DNA of 64,000 nucleotides from Alistipes timonensis JC136 (GCF_900107675.1 NZ_FNRI01000011.1:1-64000); one strand, 5' to 3'. Shown: positions 31,849 to 41,602, counted from the stretch's first letter. The notes: generated by a model not told the origin, from the sequence alone. Program-made: numbers and translations.

Positions 31849-32253
31849 CTACCGTGGAGTGGTCGCCAGTATTAATTTATAATTGTTGTCCTTGGCGATG
31901 TTCATTACCTTGACCACCTCGTCGACGGCCACCGTCTTGTCGCAGTGCAGCGACACCGTGGCGTCCTTCTGGCCGTCGAGGCGCGCCTTCAGCGCCCGCT
32001 CCACACCCTCGATGCCCTGCACCTTCTGCAACTCGACGTAGTAGTTGTACGACGGGCCGCTCTGCTGGATCGACACCGTGGTCATCGCCTTGTCCTTCAA
32101 CTGGTTCGAACTCTTCGGGAGCATCAGCTTCAGGGCGTTGGGGTTGATGAGCGTCGTAGCGATCAGCAGGAACAGCAGCAGCAGGAACATCAGGTCGGTC
32201 ATCGACGAGGCCGAAAACGATTTATCGACTTTCGATCCGTGTTTGATTGCCAT
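31849..32253 (-). CDS. exbD: ExbD-type biopolymer transport protein
   Basis: A 134-residue protein with one membrane helix (about 19-36, LMFLLLLFLLIATTLI) preceded by SASSMTDLMF, the conserved Asp-containing start of ExbD/TolR helices. The periplasmic domain has 'VSLHCDKTVAVDEVVKVMNIAKDNNYKLILAT'. It pairs with ExbB to form the proton channel energising TonB. It is 6 bp downstream of exbB. Confidence 0.94.
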   Translation of the reverse strand: MAIKHGSKVDKSFSASSMTDLMFLLLLFLLIATTLINPNALKLMLPKSSNQLKDKAMTTVSIQQSGPSYNYYVELQKVQGIEGVERALKARLDGQKDATVSLHCDKTVAVDEVVKVMNIAKDNNYKLILATTPR

Positions 32254-32259
32254 AATGCG

Positions 32260-32934
32260 TTATTTTTGAACGGGTTGATTCAGGATATCCATAAACGCGA
32301 TCGAGTTGGCCTCCATCTGGAACACCAGCTTCTCGATGCGCGCCACGAGGTAGTTGTAGCCGAAATAGGCCGGGATGCCGACGATCAGACCCATCACCGT
32401 GGTCACCATCGCCACATACATACCGCTCGACAGCAGTCCCAGATCGACCGTGCCGCCCGCGGCGGACATGTCCATAAAGGTCTGCACCATACCGAGCACC
32501 GTGCCGAGGAAACCGATCATCGGGGCGCCGCCGGCGATCGTGGCCAGGAACGGCAGGCCGTTCTCGAGTTTCGAAACCTCGAGGTTGGCGACGTTCTCGA
32601 TGGCGGTCTGCACGTCGCTCATCGGGCGTCCGATGCGCTCGATACCCTTCTCGATCATGCGTGCGATCGGTGTGTCGGTCTTCTTGCAGAGGTTCACGGC
32701 CGTCGAGATTTTGCCGTCGGAGATGTAGTCGCGGATGCGGTTCATAAAGTTCATGTCCAGCACCGAAGCCTTGCGGATGGCCATGAAGCGCTCCACGAAG
32801 ATAAAGATCGTCACGCCGCCCAGCGCCAGCAGCGGCCACATCAGCCAGCCGCCTTTGGTAAACAGGGTCCACAAGCCCATGCGGGTCTCCTCACTAACGG
32901 CCACCGCCTCGGCAGCCTGCAAAAATGTCATCAT
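32260..32934 (-). CDS. exbB: ExbB/TolQ/MotA-family proton channel protein
   Basis: A 224-residue protein with three membrane segments. The first (about 27-47) follows GLWTLFTKGGWLMWPLLALGG. The two adjoining helices hold the family core 'PFLATIAGGAPMIGFLGTVLGMVQTF' and 'LLSSGMYVAMVTTVMGLIVGIPAYFGYNYL'. It is 24 bp downstream of tamB and 6 bp upstream of exbD, giving a tamB-exbB-exbD order. Its role is proton-driven energy transfer to TonB for outer-membrane import. Confidence 0.95.
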   Translation of the reverse strand: MMTFLQAAEAVAVSEETRMGLWTLFTKGGWLMWPLLALGGVTIFIFVERFMAIRKASVLDMNFMNRIRDYISDGKISTAVNLCKKTDTPIARMIEKGIERIGRPMSDVQTAIENVANLEVSKLENGLPFLATIAGGAPMIGFLGTVLGMVQTFMDMSAAGGTVDLGLLSSGMYVAMVTTVMGLIVGIPAYFGYNYLVARIEKLVFQMEANSIAFMDILNQPVQK

Positions 32935-32958
32935 AATTGAGTAAAAATTTATTTAAGT

Positions 32959-35900
32959 TTATATGTCTCTTTCATTCTCTTCATGCTTAACGTTTCCGAA
33001 CGGCGAAAGCGTATCCGCAGGCTCCTGCCGGCGGCTATTTTCCGCCTCTTCGGCCGCTTTTTCGGCCGCGCGGGTCGTGCGGCGCGCCATGCGCCGGGCC
33101 TTGCGCCTCTTGTTGGTGAAACGCTCCCGGATGCGGTCCCGCAGGTCCCGCAGGTTGTTGAAGTCCTCCTTAAAGTAGACGCCGATGCCGGTCTCCTGCA
33201 AACCCTGGTTCTCGTCGAAACGGTCGATGGTCTGCGTAAAGGCTTTCAGTTTGAGCGTTCCGGCACGGTCGATCAGGTAGGTGATGTAGGCCTCGCCCAT
33301 GAAGTTGGACATCGAGTTGTTGTTCACCGCCGCCTGCTTGTTGTCGATCAGGTAGTTGCCCTCGACCTCGACGAACAGGCGGTTGTTGATCAGGCTCTTC
33401 GACAATCCGAAATCCACTTCGTCGCTCGTCAGCTCCGACTTGGGCCGGTAGCGGATCACCACGTTGTAGTCCGATGACGAGAGCCAGTTGCTCACCATGT
33501 TCGACACGAACTCCAGTCCCGTGGCCGCCGACACCGAACTGCCGATGTTGGCGTTGGCCTGCGACGAGTTCTCGGACATGAAACTGTTGAACAACAGGAG
33601 GTAGAGGAACTGCGTGTCGACCGTCTCGGGGGTCGAGAGGGCGTTGGTGACCAGCGTTTGGGTCTCGGGATCGGAGCCGGGCACCCGCACGTCGAAGCCG
33701 ATCGAGGGGTTCGACAGCCGGTCGCCGAGATGGATGATGCACTCCACGGGCACCGAACGGTCGCCGCCGAGATTCTCCGACGTGCCCTGCAGAAGCGGCT
33801 GCAACGAGGCTTTGAGTTTATAAACGGCGTCGATGTCCAGCAGGGCGTTCATCGGCGACCCGGTCCACTGGATCGACGAGCCGCTCTCGATGGTGAAGCG
33901 TTTGTTGATGATCTGCTGCAGCGAAAGCATGAAACTGCCCTCGGAGATGGTGTAGTCGCCGTAAATCTCGAAAATGTTCGCCCGGGGGTTGATCGCAAGG
34001 TTCAGGGTCCCCTCACCGCGCCCCTTCACCGTGTTGCCCGCCACGTCGATCTCGACCTCGGCATCGGGCCGCACGTCGAGCGCCATGGTGATATTCATCT
34101 GGCTGGCGGCGTCCGCACGCTGGCGGTGCTTGCGTTCGAAAAGGAGTTTTTTGCGCGCCACGTTGTCGAGCGTGTCGGTCTTCTCGGGCTGCACGAAAAC
34201 CACGAAATCGGCATTCGAAATGTTCGACTTGCTCGACAGCGGCAGCACGAACGACGAATTGCCGTCGGTGGAGGCCGTAATATCCATCCGGACAGCCCCT
34301 TTGTCGCCCGAAATGCGGGCCGAACCCGTGGCGTAGACCTTCCCGTAGAAGGCGTCGTTGTCGTCGGCGTCGGTATCCAGCACGAGCATCTGCTGCGGAG
34401 CCACCCGCACGTCGTAGGAGATGTTCGACAGGTGTTGCAGGCTCATGTCGAAATCGAAACGCCCGCGGTGGCCCTGGGGGTCGAACACCGCGACGTTCGA
34501 AGCCCGGAAACGGTTGTTCTTCACCGACAGCACCGCCTCGGGCATCGAGTAGGCGACCTGCGTGAAATCGACCTTGGTCCTGAGCCCCGAAACGCGGATC
34601 TCGCCCGCAAGTTCGGCTTCGCGCCGCTGTCCCTGCAGGACGAGGTCGGCCGAAGCGACGCCTTCGGTCGAGGAGATCACCCCCGTCAGGATCGGGTCGA
34701 GCAGCCCCATGTCGAGGCTGTCGACATCCAGCCGGGCATAGTAGCGCATCCGGTCCGGAGCGTAGAAGCCGCGCACAAGCGTGTCGCGTTTGACACGGTC
34801 GACCACCGTCACGCCGGCCCGGTTGCGGGCGAAGTCCCAGCGCGAGGCCAGGCGCATCGGCGGCGCGGGGATGTCGTTGACCTCGACGCTGTCGAAGAGG
34901 ATGTCGGCCGAAATCTCGCCGCCCCGCAGCACCGATTTCATCTTCGCCGAGCCGTTCGTGCGGCCCTCGATGACGTAGCCCATGCGTTCGGCGACCTGCG
35001 TGAAGGGCGACAGGTCGAAATTGCGCAGCGAGAGGGTCACCGAATCCTCGCGGCTGCGCGAGGCGATGCCGTCGAGCAGCAACTCCTGCTCACGGTTCAT
35101 CACGAAGAACTTGTCGATGACGATCCGCGCCGTGTCGATCCGGATTTTACGGGCATATATCTGCCACGTCTTGTCGCCGCGGGTGATGTGCGAAGGGAGT
35201 ATCCGCAGGTCCACCACACGCCCGTTGGCGCCGTGCTCGTCGGCCACCGAGGTCCGGAATCCCACGAGGCCCGAAACCCGGCGCACCGTGTCGTTGAAGC
35301 CCGCCGAAAGCTGTACGCGGCCCTGCCGGGCGCCGCCCGTCAGCGAGAGGCGCGGCAGATGCAGCACCCCGGCGTAGAGGTCCTCGGCCGAGGCGTAGAC
35401 CGCCAGCGAATCGCCGCGGTTCGAGGCATTGACCGAGAGACGCGTGGCCAGCATCCGCCGGCGCTCGACATACTCCGACGAGGCTTTGAGCGAGAGCTGG
35501 TCGCTGGCCGGATTGAACAACAACTGGAGCGACGATCCGTCGGCCACCTGCAGACCCGCCGAGACGGCGTCGGCCACGGGGTTGAAATTGCGGATGTTGA
35601 CCGAGAGCAGCGAAAAATCGTTCGCCACCGCGGCCTTGCGCTCCGAAGGCCCCGTTTCAGGCGGGGCTTCGCTCAGCATCGGCAGGTATTTCCACGCGCT
35701 CCGGCGCAGGTATTCGAACACCGTACGATAGCTGGTTTTGGAGCGGAACGTGGCATCGGCGAAATCCGAATGCAGTTCCACGAGTTTGCTCCGTTCGGAA
35801 TTCTCGCCCGTGACGGTCATATTCGTCGCCTCGATCTCCTTGTCGTTGTACCGGTAGCGGGCGCCGGTCACCTGGATGCGGCCGTTCAGGTCGTCCAGCG

Positions 35901-37572
35901 AACGCCCTCCGGCGTTGGCCACGATGTGCGCCGACAACTGCGACACCGAGTCGCGGCGGTTGATGTGCAGGCGCGCCAGGTCGGCATGCCGCAGGTCCAT
36001 CGTAAAGTCGTAGCGCGGCACCGAGTCGTTGAAGTCCACCAGTCCGAAGAAGTCGAAATCGAGGTTGGGGTCGCGGGCCGTGATGCGGCCGTCGAACTCC
36101 CGGTTGCGCAGGCGGCCGTCCAGCCGCAGCGAGTCGTAGACGTAGCCGTTGAAGCCCAGCCGGGTGACGTTGCCCACGACATTGGCGTCGGCCACGCCCT
36201 TGCCGATCACGCCGTCGACATAGGCCGTGAGCGTGGCGTTGCCCAGCAGGTCGCGGCGGTCGAGCAGCTCGCCCAGCCGCAGGTTGCGCGTCTCAACGTC
36301 GCCCCGCACGCTGCTCAGACCCTTTTTCAACGGCGACATCCGCAGGTTGCAGGCCACGTCGCCCACCTCGGTCGCGGCGCCCAGCTGCATGTCGAACGAC
36401 GCGAGTTTTCCCCGGAAGCGGGCATTGAGGTCGATGCTGCCCGAATTGCCCAGTATCCCGACCAGTTTATCCGACAGCTTGCGTCCGGCAATGCCGAAGG
36501 CCAGCCCGTCCATCGCCTCGGCCGAAGAGTGCAGGCGGGGCACCGAGAGGTCGAACCACGTGTCGCGGATGTCCGGCAGCCCCTTCACCACGGCGTCGGC
36601 CACGAGCGTCGTGCCCTCGCCGATGTGCATGCCCCGGACCTTGGCCGTGAAATCCGCCACCACGCCCGCGACCTCGACGTCGATGTTGCTGAAATCCAAA
36701 TGCCAGTCGCGCAGCTTGGGAGCGAACCACGCGATGTCGTCGGTCGAGACCGACGTGTTGCGCAGGGCGGCCTCGATGCGTACCTGCCCGAGGAAATCCT
36801 TGTACTCGGCCCACGAATTGCCCACGAGCGAGATGTAGGGAATCCGGATGTTCGAACGCGCGGTGACGATCGAGGCGTCCTCGAACCCCAGACATCCCTG
36901 CGTCATATAAAACCGCCCCGCGAGGTGGTCCAGCACGAAGCCGCTGCGCTCGCGGGCCGTAAGGGCCGCAATGGTGGTGTAGATGGCCGACCCGTCGATG
37001 GTGAAGTCGTCCACCCGGGCCGTCAGGCCGTAGAGGTGCATGTGCGAGAAGTCGATGCCGTAATCGGGCGCCATGCTGTCGATCCGTTCGAGGCAGAGGT
37101 CCATGTTCTCGATCGAGGCCCGTTTGAGCGAGAGTTTGAAATTGCCCTTTTTGGGTTTGTCGGGATCGGACATGCGGTTGACGATCTGTTTGATGTTCAT
37201 CTCCCCGTCGGGCATCTGCCGCAGGTAGAGCTTGGCGTCGGCAATCTCGCCGCGGCTGAACGCAAGGCCCCCGCCGAAAATGCCGAAGCCCGTGACATAG
37301 GCGTCGAGCTTCCCGACGTAGAGCAGCGTATCGCGCCCGTAATCCTCGACATAGAAGCCTTGGACTTTGATCTTCGAAAAGATGCCGATGTCCACGCGGT
37401 CGATCGACACGGTGGTTTCCAGCTTGCGCGAAACCACCTCCGCAGCCTTGTGGACCACGAAGTTCTGCACGGCGGGAATGTCGAGCAGCAGCGAAAGGAA
37501 AACGGGAAGAATTATCAGCAACAAAACCGCCGCCGAGAACACCTTTCCCAATATTTTTATACCTTTGCGCAT
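32959..37572 (-). CDS. tamB: TamB-family translocation/assembly module protein
   Basis: With the start at 37572 (MRKGIKILGKVFSAAV) the protein has 1537 residues. An N-terminal signal anchor (about 10-30) is followed by a long repetitive beta-rich (AsmA-like, lipid-conduit) region and a C-terminal DUF490/TamB domain. That domain includes VEIDVAGNTVKGRGEGTLNLAINP, 'YTISEGSFMLSLQQIINKRFTIESGSSIQWTG', and 'VPVECIIHLGDRLSNPSIGFDVRVPG'. The tail is strongly basic (RRRKARRMARRTTRAAEKAAEEAE). TamB spans the envelope and takes part in outer-membrane protein or lipid delivery. It is divergent from tsaD and first in the exbBD-tonB run. An upstream open extension to 37746 overlaps tsaD and was rejected. 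Confidence 0.92.
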   Translation of the reverse strand: MRKGIKILGKVFSAAVLLLIILPVFLSLLLDIPAVQNFVVHKAAEVVSRKLETTVSIDRVDIGIFSKIKVQGFYVEDYGRDTLLYVGKLDAYVTGFGIFGGGLAFSRGEIADAKLYLRQMPDGEMNIKQIVNRMSDPDKPKKGNFKLSLKRASIENMDLCLERIDSMAPDYGIDFSHMHLYGLTARVDDFTIDGSAIYTTIAALTARERSGFVLDHLAGRFYMTQGCLGFEDASIVTARSNIRIPYISLVGNSWAEYKDFLGQVRIEAALRNTSVSTDDIAWFAPKLRDWHLDFSNIDVEVAGVVADFTAKVRGMHIGEGTTLVADAVVKGLPDIRDTWFDLSVPRLHSSAEAMDGLAFGIAGRKLSDKLVGILGNSGSIDLNARFRGKLASFDMQLGAATEVGDVACNLRMSPLKKGLSSVRGDVETRNLRLGELLDRRDLLGNATLTAYVDGVIGKGVADANVVGNVTRLGFNGYVYDSLRLDGRLRNREFDGRITARDPNLDFDFFGLVDFNDSVPRYDFTMDLRHADLARLHINRRDSVSQLSAHIVANAGGRSLDDLNGRIQVTGARYRYNDKEIEATNMTVTGENSERSKLVELHSDFADATFRSKTSYRTVFEYLRRSAWKYLPMLSEAPPETGPSERKAAVANDFSLLSVNIRNFNPVADAVSAGLQVADGSSLQLLFNPASDQLSLKASSEYVERRRMLATRLSVNASNRGDSLAVYASAEDLYAGVLHLPRLSLTGGARQGRVQLSAGFNDTVRRVSGLVGFRTSVADEHGANGRVVDLRILPSHITRGDKTWQIYARKIRIDTARIVIDKFFVMNREQELLLDGIASRSREDSVTLSLRNFDLSPFTQVAERMGYVIEGRTNGSAKMKSVLRGGEISADILFDSVEVNDIPAPPMRLASRWDFARNRAGVTVVDRVKRDTLVRGFYAPDRMRYYARLDVDSLDMGLLDPILTGVISSTEGVASADLVLQGQRREAELAGEIRVSGLRTKVDFTQVAYSMPEAVLSVKNNRFRASNVAVFDPQGHRGRFDFDMSLQHLSNISYDVRVAPQQMLVLDTDADDNDAFYGKVYATGSARISGDKGAVRMDITASTDGNSSFVLPLSSKSNISNADFVVFVQPEKTDTLDNVARKKLLFERKHRQRADAASQMNITMALDVRPDAEVEIDVAGNTVKGRGEGTLNLAINPRANIFEIYGDYTISEGSFMLSLQQIINKRFTIESGSSIQWTGSPMNALLDIDAVYKLKASLQPLLQGTSENLGGDRSVPVECIIHLGDRLSNPSIGFDVRVPGSDPETQTLVTNALSTPETVDTQFLYLLLFNSFMSENSSQANANIGSSVSAATGLEFVSNMVSNWLSSSDYNVVIRYRPKSELTSDEVDFGLSKSLINNRLFVEVEGNYLIDNKQAAVNNNSMSNFMGEAYITYLIDRAGTLKLKAFTQTIDRFDENQGLQETGIGVYFKEDFNNLRDLRDRIRERFTNKRRKARRMARRTTRAAEKAAEEAENSRRQEPADTLSPFGNVKHEENERDI

Positions 37573-37633
37573 CAGGACATCGTTATAACCTGCAAATTTA
37601 ACGAAAATAGTTAAAAAACAATTATAAATCCGG

Positions 37634-38656
37634 ATGGATATTACAATTCTCGGCATCGAATCTTCGTGCGACGACACCTCGGCGGCCGTGCTGCGCAACA
37701 ACGTGCTGCTGTCGAACGTCATCGCCTCCCAGGCCGTGCATGTCAAATACGGCGGCGTGATCCCCGAACTGGCATCACGGGCCCATCAGCAGAACATCAT
37801 TCCCGTCGTGGACACGGCGCTCCGGGAGGCCGGGATCGACGCTTCGCAGCTCGACGCCATCGCTTTCACGCGCGGCCCCGGACTGGTGGGATCGCTCCTG
37901 GTGGGCGTGTCGTTCACCAAGGGCCTTTCGATCGCCCGCAATATTCCGATGGTCGAAGTCAACCACCTGCAGGGCCACATCCTCTCGCACTTCATCGACC
38001 TGCCGGACCGCGCACTTCCCCATCCCGGTTTTCCGTTCCTGTGCCTGCTGGTCAGCGGCGGCCACACGCAGATCGTGCGCGTGGATTCCCCGTTGGAAAT
38101 GGAGATCATCGGCACGACGATCGACGACGCCGCGGGAGAGGCTTTCGACAAGTGCGCCAAGGTGATGGGACTCCCCTACCCGGGCGGCCCGGTGATCGAC
38201 CGTCTGGCCAGGGAGGGCGACCCCAAGGCGTTCCGCTTCGCACATCCCCATGTCGAAGGTTACGACTACTCGTTCTCGGGGCTGAAAACCTCGTTTCTCT
38301 ACACGCTGCGCGACGCCGTGGCCGCAGACCCCGACTTCATCGAGAAGCACAAGGCCGACCTTTGCGCTTCGTTGCAATCCACCATCATCGAGATCCTGCT
38401 GGACAAACTCGTCCGCGCCTCGAAGGAGACCGGCATCCGCGACATCGCCATCGCGGGCGGCGTCTCGGCCAACTCGGGACTCCGCAACGGCATCACCGAA
38501 GCGGGCCGCCGCCGGGGCTGGCGAACTTTTATCCCGGAGTTCAAATTCACGACCGACAACGCCGCGATGATCGCCATGGCGGGATATTACCGTTACAGGC
38601 AGGACGAGTTCGCCACACTCGACGTCTCGCCTGTGGCGCGGCTCGAGGAGCTTTAG
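37634..38656 (+). CDS. tsaD: tRNA N6-adenosine threonylcarbamoyltransferase
   Basis: A 340-residue protein of the Kae1/TsaD family, which attaches threonylcarbamoyl to A37 of ANN-decoding tRNAs. The start LGIESSCDDTSAAV, the metal-binding HxxxH of NHLQGHILSH, LVSGGHTQIV, TIDDAAGEAFDK and 'GGVSANSGLR' are all present and intact. It has its own promoter region in the 61 bp shared with divergent tamB and ends in a strong terminator. Confidence 0.97.
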   Translation: MDITILGIESSCDDTSAAVLRNNVLLSNVIASQAVHVKYGGVIPELASRAHQQNIIPVVDTALREAGIDASQLDAIAFTRGPGLVGSLLVGVSFTKGLSIARNIPMVEVNHLQGHILSHFIDLPDRALPHPGFPFLCLLVSGGHTQIVRVDSPLEMEIIGTTIDDAAGEAFDKCAKVMGLPYPGGPVIDRLAREGDPKAFRFAHPHVEGYDYSFSGLKTSFLYTLRDAVAADPDFIEKHKADLCASLQSTIIEILLDKLVRASKETGIRDIAIAGGVSANSGLRNGITEAGRRRGWRTFIPEFKFTTDNAAMIAMAGYYRYRQDEFATLDVSPVARLEEL

Positions 38657-38665
38657 CAAAAACAG

Positions 38666-38695
38666 AAATCCCCGGCTCTTCGGAGCCGGGGATTT
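38666..38695. terminator. bidirectional terminator with TTCG loop
   Basis: A 13-bp perfect stem (38666-38678 with 38683-38695) with a stable TTCG tetraloop lies between the convergent tsaD and nitronate monooxygenase-like genes. Confidence 0.92.
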
Positions 38696-38714
38696 TCATT
38701 CGTATTGCGGTACG

Positions 38715-39809
38715 CTATTTCACACCGAGAATCTTGTCCCTGAGCGAAAAGGCTTCGTACTCGGCCCGCAGCGAGGTCATCAGGTCGCGCACCGACTGAA
38801 TCTTCTCGGCACGCCAGGCGTTCGCCCCGCAGAAGGCGTAACCGTTGCGGAGCTTGCCTTTGAAAGCGTTGTAGAGGGCCAGCATGATGCAATAGGGACT
38901 GTGCGTCACGTCGCAGGTTTTGATGCAGTCGAACGGACAGTTCTTCGGGCGTTTCAGCCCCTCTTTCACCCGGTCGAGGAACGAGTTGTGGATGGCCCGG
39001 CCCGGCATGCCGACAGGGCTCTGGATGATCTCGATATCCGCCTCGCGGGCCTCGATGTAGCTCTGTTTGAAAGCCGGATCGGCGTCGCACTCCTCGGTGG
39101 TGACGAAACGCGTACCCATCTGGACGCCGTCGGCGCCCAACTCCATGATGCGATAGATGTCCTCGCCCGTGTAGATGCCGCCGCCGGCGATCACCGGAAT
39201 GTGGCAGCCGTGCTCACGCCCGAAAGCGCGGACCTCGGCGACGATCTCCGGAACGAGCGCCTCGAGCGAGTAGTGCTCGTCGGTGATCTGGTCGGCCTTG
39301 TAACCCAGGTGGCCGCCCGCCTTGGGACCCTCGACGACGATGGCGTCGGGAATGTACTTGTACTCCGAGAACCATTTCTGACACAGCACCTTCGCGGCGC
39401 GTGCCGACGAAACGATCGGGGCCAGTTTGGTCCTGGCGCCCTCGGTCAGGAACGACGGCAGGTTGAGCGGCAGTCCGGCGCCCGAGAAGATGATGTCGGC
39501 CTTCTCGGCGATGGCGGTCTTCACCATGTCGGCGAAGTTCGACATGGCGACCATGACGTTGACGCCGATAATGCCGCGCGTCGCTTCGCGGGCCTTGCGG
39601 AGCTCCTCTTTCAGCCCCCAGATCGAAGCTGCGCGATAGTCTTTCGAGTAGTTGTTATAGATCGCCCCGAGGCCTGCCGACGAGATAACGCCGACACCGC
39701 CCTGATTGGCCACGGCCGAAGCCAGGCCCGCGAGGGATACACCTACGCCCATGCCGCCCTGAACAATGGGCATCGAGGCGCATAAATTTCCGATTTTCAG
39801 TGATTTCAT
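38715..39809 (-). CDS. nitronate monooxygenase-like flavin enzyme with C-terminal cysteine cluster
   Basis: A 364-residue TIM-barrel flavoprotein of the 2-nitropropane dioxygenase/NMO family. It has PIVQGGMGVGVS near the start, the flavin-binding GPKAGGHLGY (His167) and 'PVIAGGGIYTGEDIYRIMELGADGVQMGTRF'. Unlike the shorter canonical enzymes it has five cysteines near the C-terminus (Cys291, 295, 299, 307 and 327), four of them in a CPFDCIKTC...C arrangement that could bind a metal or Fe-S cluster. ATG at 39809 is used; a possible TTG at 39824 has no support. The reaction may be nitronate oxidation, but related FabK-type reductases share the fold. Confidence 0.88.
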   Translation of the reverse strand: MKSLKIGNLCASMPIVQGGMGVGVSLAGLASAVANQGGVGVISSAGLGAIYNNYSKDYRAASIWGLKEELRKAREATRGIIGVNVMVAMSNFADMVKTAIAEKADIIFSGAGLPLNLPSFLTEGARTKLAPIVSSARAAKVLCQKWFSEYKYIPDAIVVEGPKAGGHLGYKADQITDEHYSLEALVPEIVAEVRAFGREHGCHIPVIAGGGIYTGEDIYRIMELGADGVQMGTRFVTTEECDADPAFKQSYIEAREADIEIIQSPVGMPGRAIHNSFLDRVKEGLKRPKNCPFDCIKTCDVTHSPYCIMLALYNAFKGKLRNGYAFCGANAWRAEKIQSVRDLMTSLRAEYEAFSLRDKILGVK

Positions 39810-39962
39810 TCCGTTTAGTATCAAAATTCGGTTACATAACCGCCGCCAAGGTACGGAAAATCGGGTCGTTTGATTCCGCGCGGGAACATATTTAACGCAG
39901 GCTTAACGCACAAGCCGCTCAAAAAGCCGCGTCCGGGCGGCAACGGTCTCTCCTCCGGCGGC

Positions 39963-41489
39963 TCACAGAAACCGCACGCCCCGGACCCGCTTGCGGTCCC
40001 GGCCCGCGGCTTCGCGCTCGACGATGCCCGTCACCACGTCGGCGGCGTCGTGCCAACGGTTGGCGCGGAACTTCCGGCGGTAAGTCGTCAGGTGGGCGTA
40101 CAGCTCGGGCCAGCGGAAATTCCAGCCCCGGGGCCACCGCACGAGATGCAGGGCAGTGGCCGAGTTGGAAAGGATGCGGGCCTCCTTGTTGGCGCTCTGG
40201 TGGAACCACTCGATCCTTACACCCGGCGCCAACGCCTGCACCGCCCGGGCGAAGCCGCGGCCGCCGTTGTTGCTCTCGATGACCGCCTGCCGCGTGTCGG
40301 AGCGCACTAACGCCTCCCCCACCAGCAGTTCGGTCGTCTCCATCGGCTCGCGCGAATAGACCGCATCGGTGATGTAGATCACCCCGTCGGCGTCGACGGC
40401 ATAGCAGAGCGAGCAGAGGTAGTCGTCGCCCGTGTCGGCCGTGTCGGTGTAGTTGGCGCGGCGGACGATCTCGCGGGGCAGGTCGTCGTACTCGGCGAAA
40501 TTCAACCCGTACAGGAGTCCCTCGCGGGACGAGGGGTGTCCCTGGTACATCGCCTCGAATTGCAGGGGGTCCAACCGCCGTTTGGCAGCCAGCAGGGCCG
40601 CGCCGTGCTGTTGTTCCCACAACGCTTCGCCGGGCTGCCGGGGATCGATCTCCGTAGGCGGGCCGTTTTTCAGGGCTTCGAAATTGAGGTGCAGCCACCG
40701 GTCGGCGGGCAGCCCCTCCAGCTGCGACCACGCGCGCAACTCCTCGACCGGCTCGCGGGCCGCGAGGGTGCCGATCAGGTCCTCCTCGTGCCAGCGCGTG
40801 AAGACGATCAGTTCGCGCGAAGCGTTGTGCATGCGGGTCCTCACCACCGAGATGTACCACTCCCAGCAGTTGGCGCGGATGAGCGGCGAATTGGCTTCGA
40901 GCGCGTCTTTGTAGAGGTCGTCCAACACGAAGCAGTCCACGCGGTTGCCCGTCAGCGATCCCTCGCGTCCGACGGAGAGCAGTCCGCCCCGGCGGCCGAT
41001 GATCTCGACCTCGTCGGCCGTGCGGATGTAACCCGGAGGTTTTGCCCCCTGTTTGATGGCGGTGTCGGGAAAAAAGGCGGCGTACTCCCGCGATTCGAGG
41101 ATGCGCTGCACGCGGCGGTTGAACTTCGAGGCCAGCGACCCCGAATAGGAGGCGATGGCGACCCGCAGGTCGGGGTCCAGCCCCAGCACGTAGGCCGGAA
41201 GCAGGGTCGTGGCCCCGACGCTCTTGCCGTGCTGCGGCGGCATGGTGACGATCAGCCGCCGGATGCGTCCCGCGGCAAAAGCCTCCAGCACGCGGTAATA
41301 GGTCCGGTGGAAGGGTTGCAGTTCGAGAAAGGGATAGACCCCGAGGGCGAAACCGGCGAAGGAGGGCGGTGCGGCAGCGGTCGGCAGCCCTTCGGAATAC
41401 GGCACATCTTTCGGAGGCGCCGTCCCGCAGGTCATAAAAACCTCTGCGGAGGAGCGCCCCGCAGAGGTCGGTTCGGTTGTTTTAACCAT
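39963..41489 (-). CDS. terL: phage-type terminase large subunit
   Basis: A full-length 508-residue terminase of the psiM2_ORF9-like group, the ATPase-nuclease that packages phage DNA. The ATPase has Walker A PPQHGKS (84-90), Walker B FVLDDLYKD (187-195), and the coupling motif FTRWHEEDLIG (230-240). The RNase-H-like nuclease has Asp349 in YTDTADTGDDY, Glu405 in VIESNNGGRGFA and Asp481/Asp484 in WHDAADVV. All catalytic residues appear intact, so selection seems to have preserved it. Yet no portal, capsid, small terminase, tail or integrase gene is adjacent. It lies 123 bp downstream of the 95-residue gene on the same strand and opposite the S24 repressor. It may be a domesticated or satellite-type terminase. 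Confidence 0.9.
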   Translation of the reverse strand: MVKTTEPTSAGRSSAEVFMTCGTAPPKDVPYSEGLPTAAAPPSFAGFALGVYPFLELQPFHRTYYRVLEAFAAGRIRRLIVTMPPQHGKSVGATTLLPAYVLGLDPDLRVAIASYSGSLASKFNRRVQRILESREYAAFFPDTAIKQGAKPPGYIRTADEVEIIGRRGGLLSVGREGSLTGNRVDCFVLDDLYKDALEANSPLIRANCWEWYISVVRTRMHNASRELIVFTRWHEEDLIGTLAAREPVEELRAWSQLEGLPADRWLHLNFEALKNGPPTEIDPRQPGEALWEQQHGAALLAAKRRLDPLQFEAMYQGHPSSREGLLYGLNFAEYDDLPREIVRRANYTDTADTGDDYLCSLCYAVDADGVIYITDAVYSREPMETTELLVGEALVRSDTRQAVIESNNGGRGFARAVQALAPGVRIEWFHQSANKEARILSNSATALHLVRWPRGWNFRWPELYAHLTTYRRKFRANRWHDAADVVTGIVEREAAGRDRKRVRGVRFL

Positions 41490-41556
41490 TCTGTAAAATA
41501 ATGTGTGAAAGAAAAACCCATGCGCGGCGCCGCGGCGGGCAGGTTTTTTGAGGGTT

Positions 41557-41602
41557 GCACTCCGGAGGCAGCGCCGTGCCGGGAAAAGAGGGGCCGGAGT
41601 GC
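41557..41602. repeat. 9-bp inverted repeat between terL and the 95-residue gene
   Basis: GCACTCCGG (41557-41565) pairs with CCGGAGTGC (41594-41602) across 28 nt. No T-run follows on the minus strand, so transcription into terL is probably not stopped. Confidence 0.6.

Noticed and set aside
33658..37614. Very long open frame antisense to tamB (and similar antisense frames opposite SusC, RND and lyase genes)
   Set aside because: High-GC coding DNA with few stop codons leaves long open antisense frames. The products are Arg/His/Val-rich, low in Lys, and show no domain, whereas the opposite strand encodes recognisable families.
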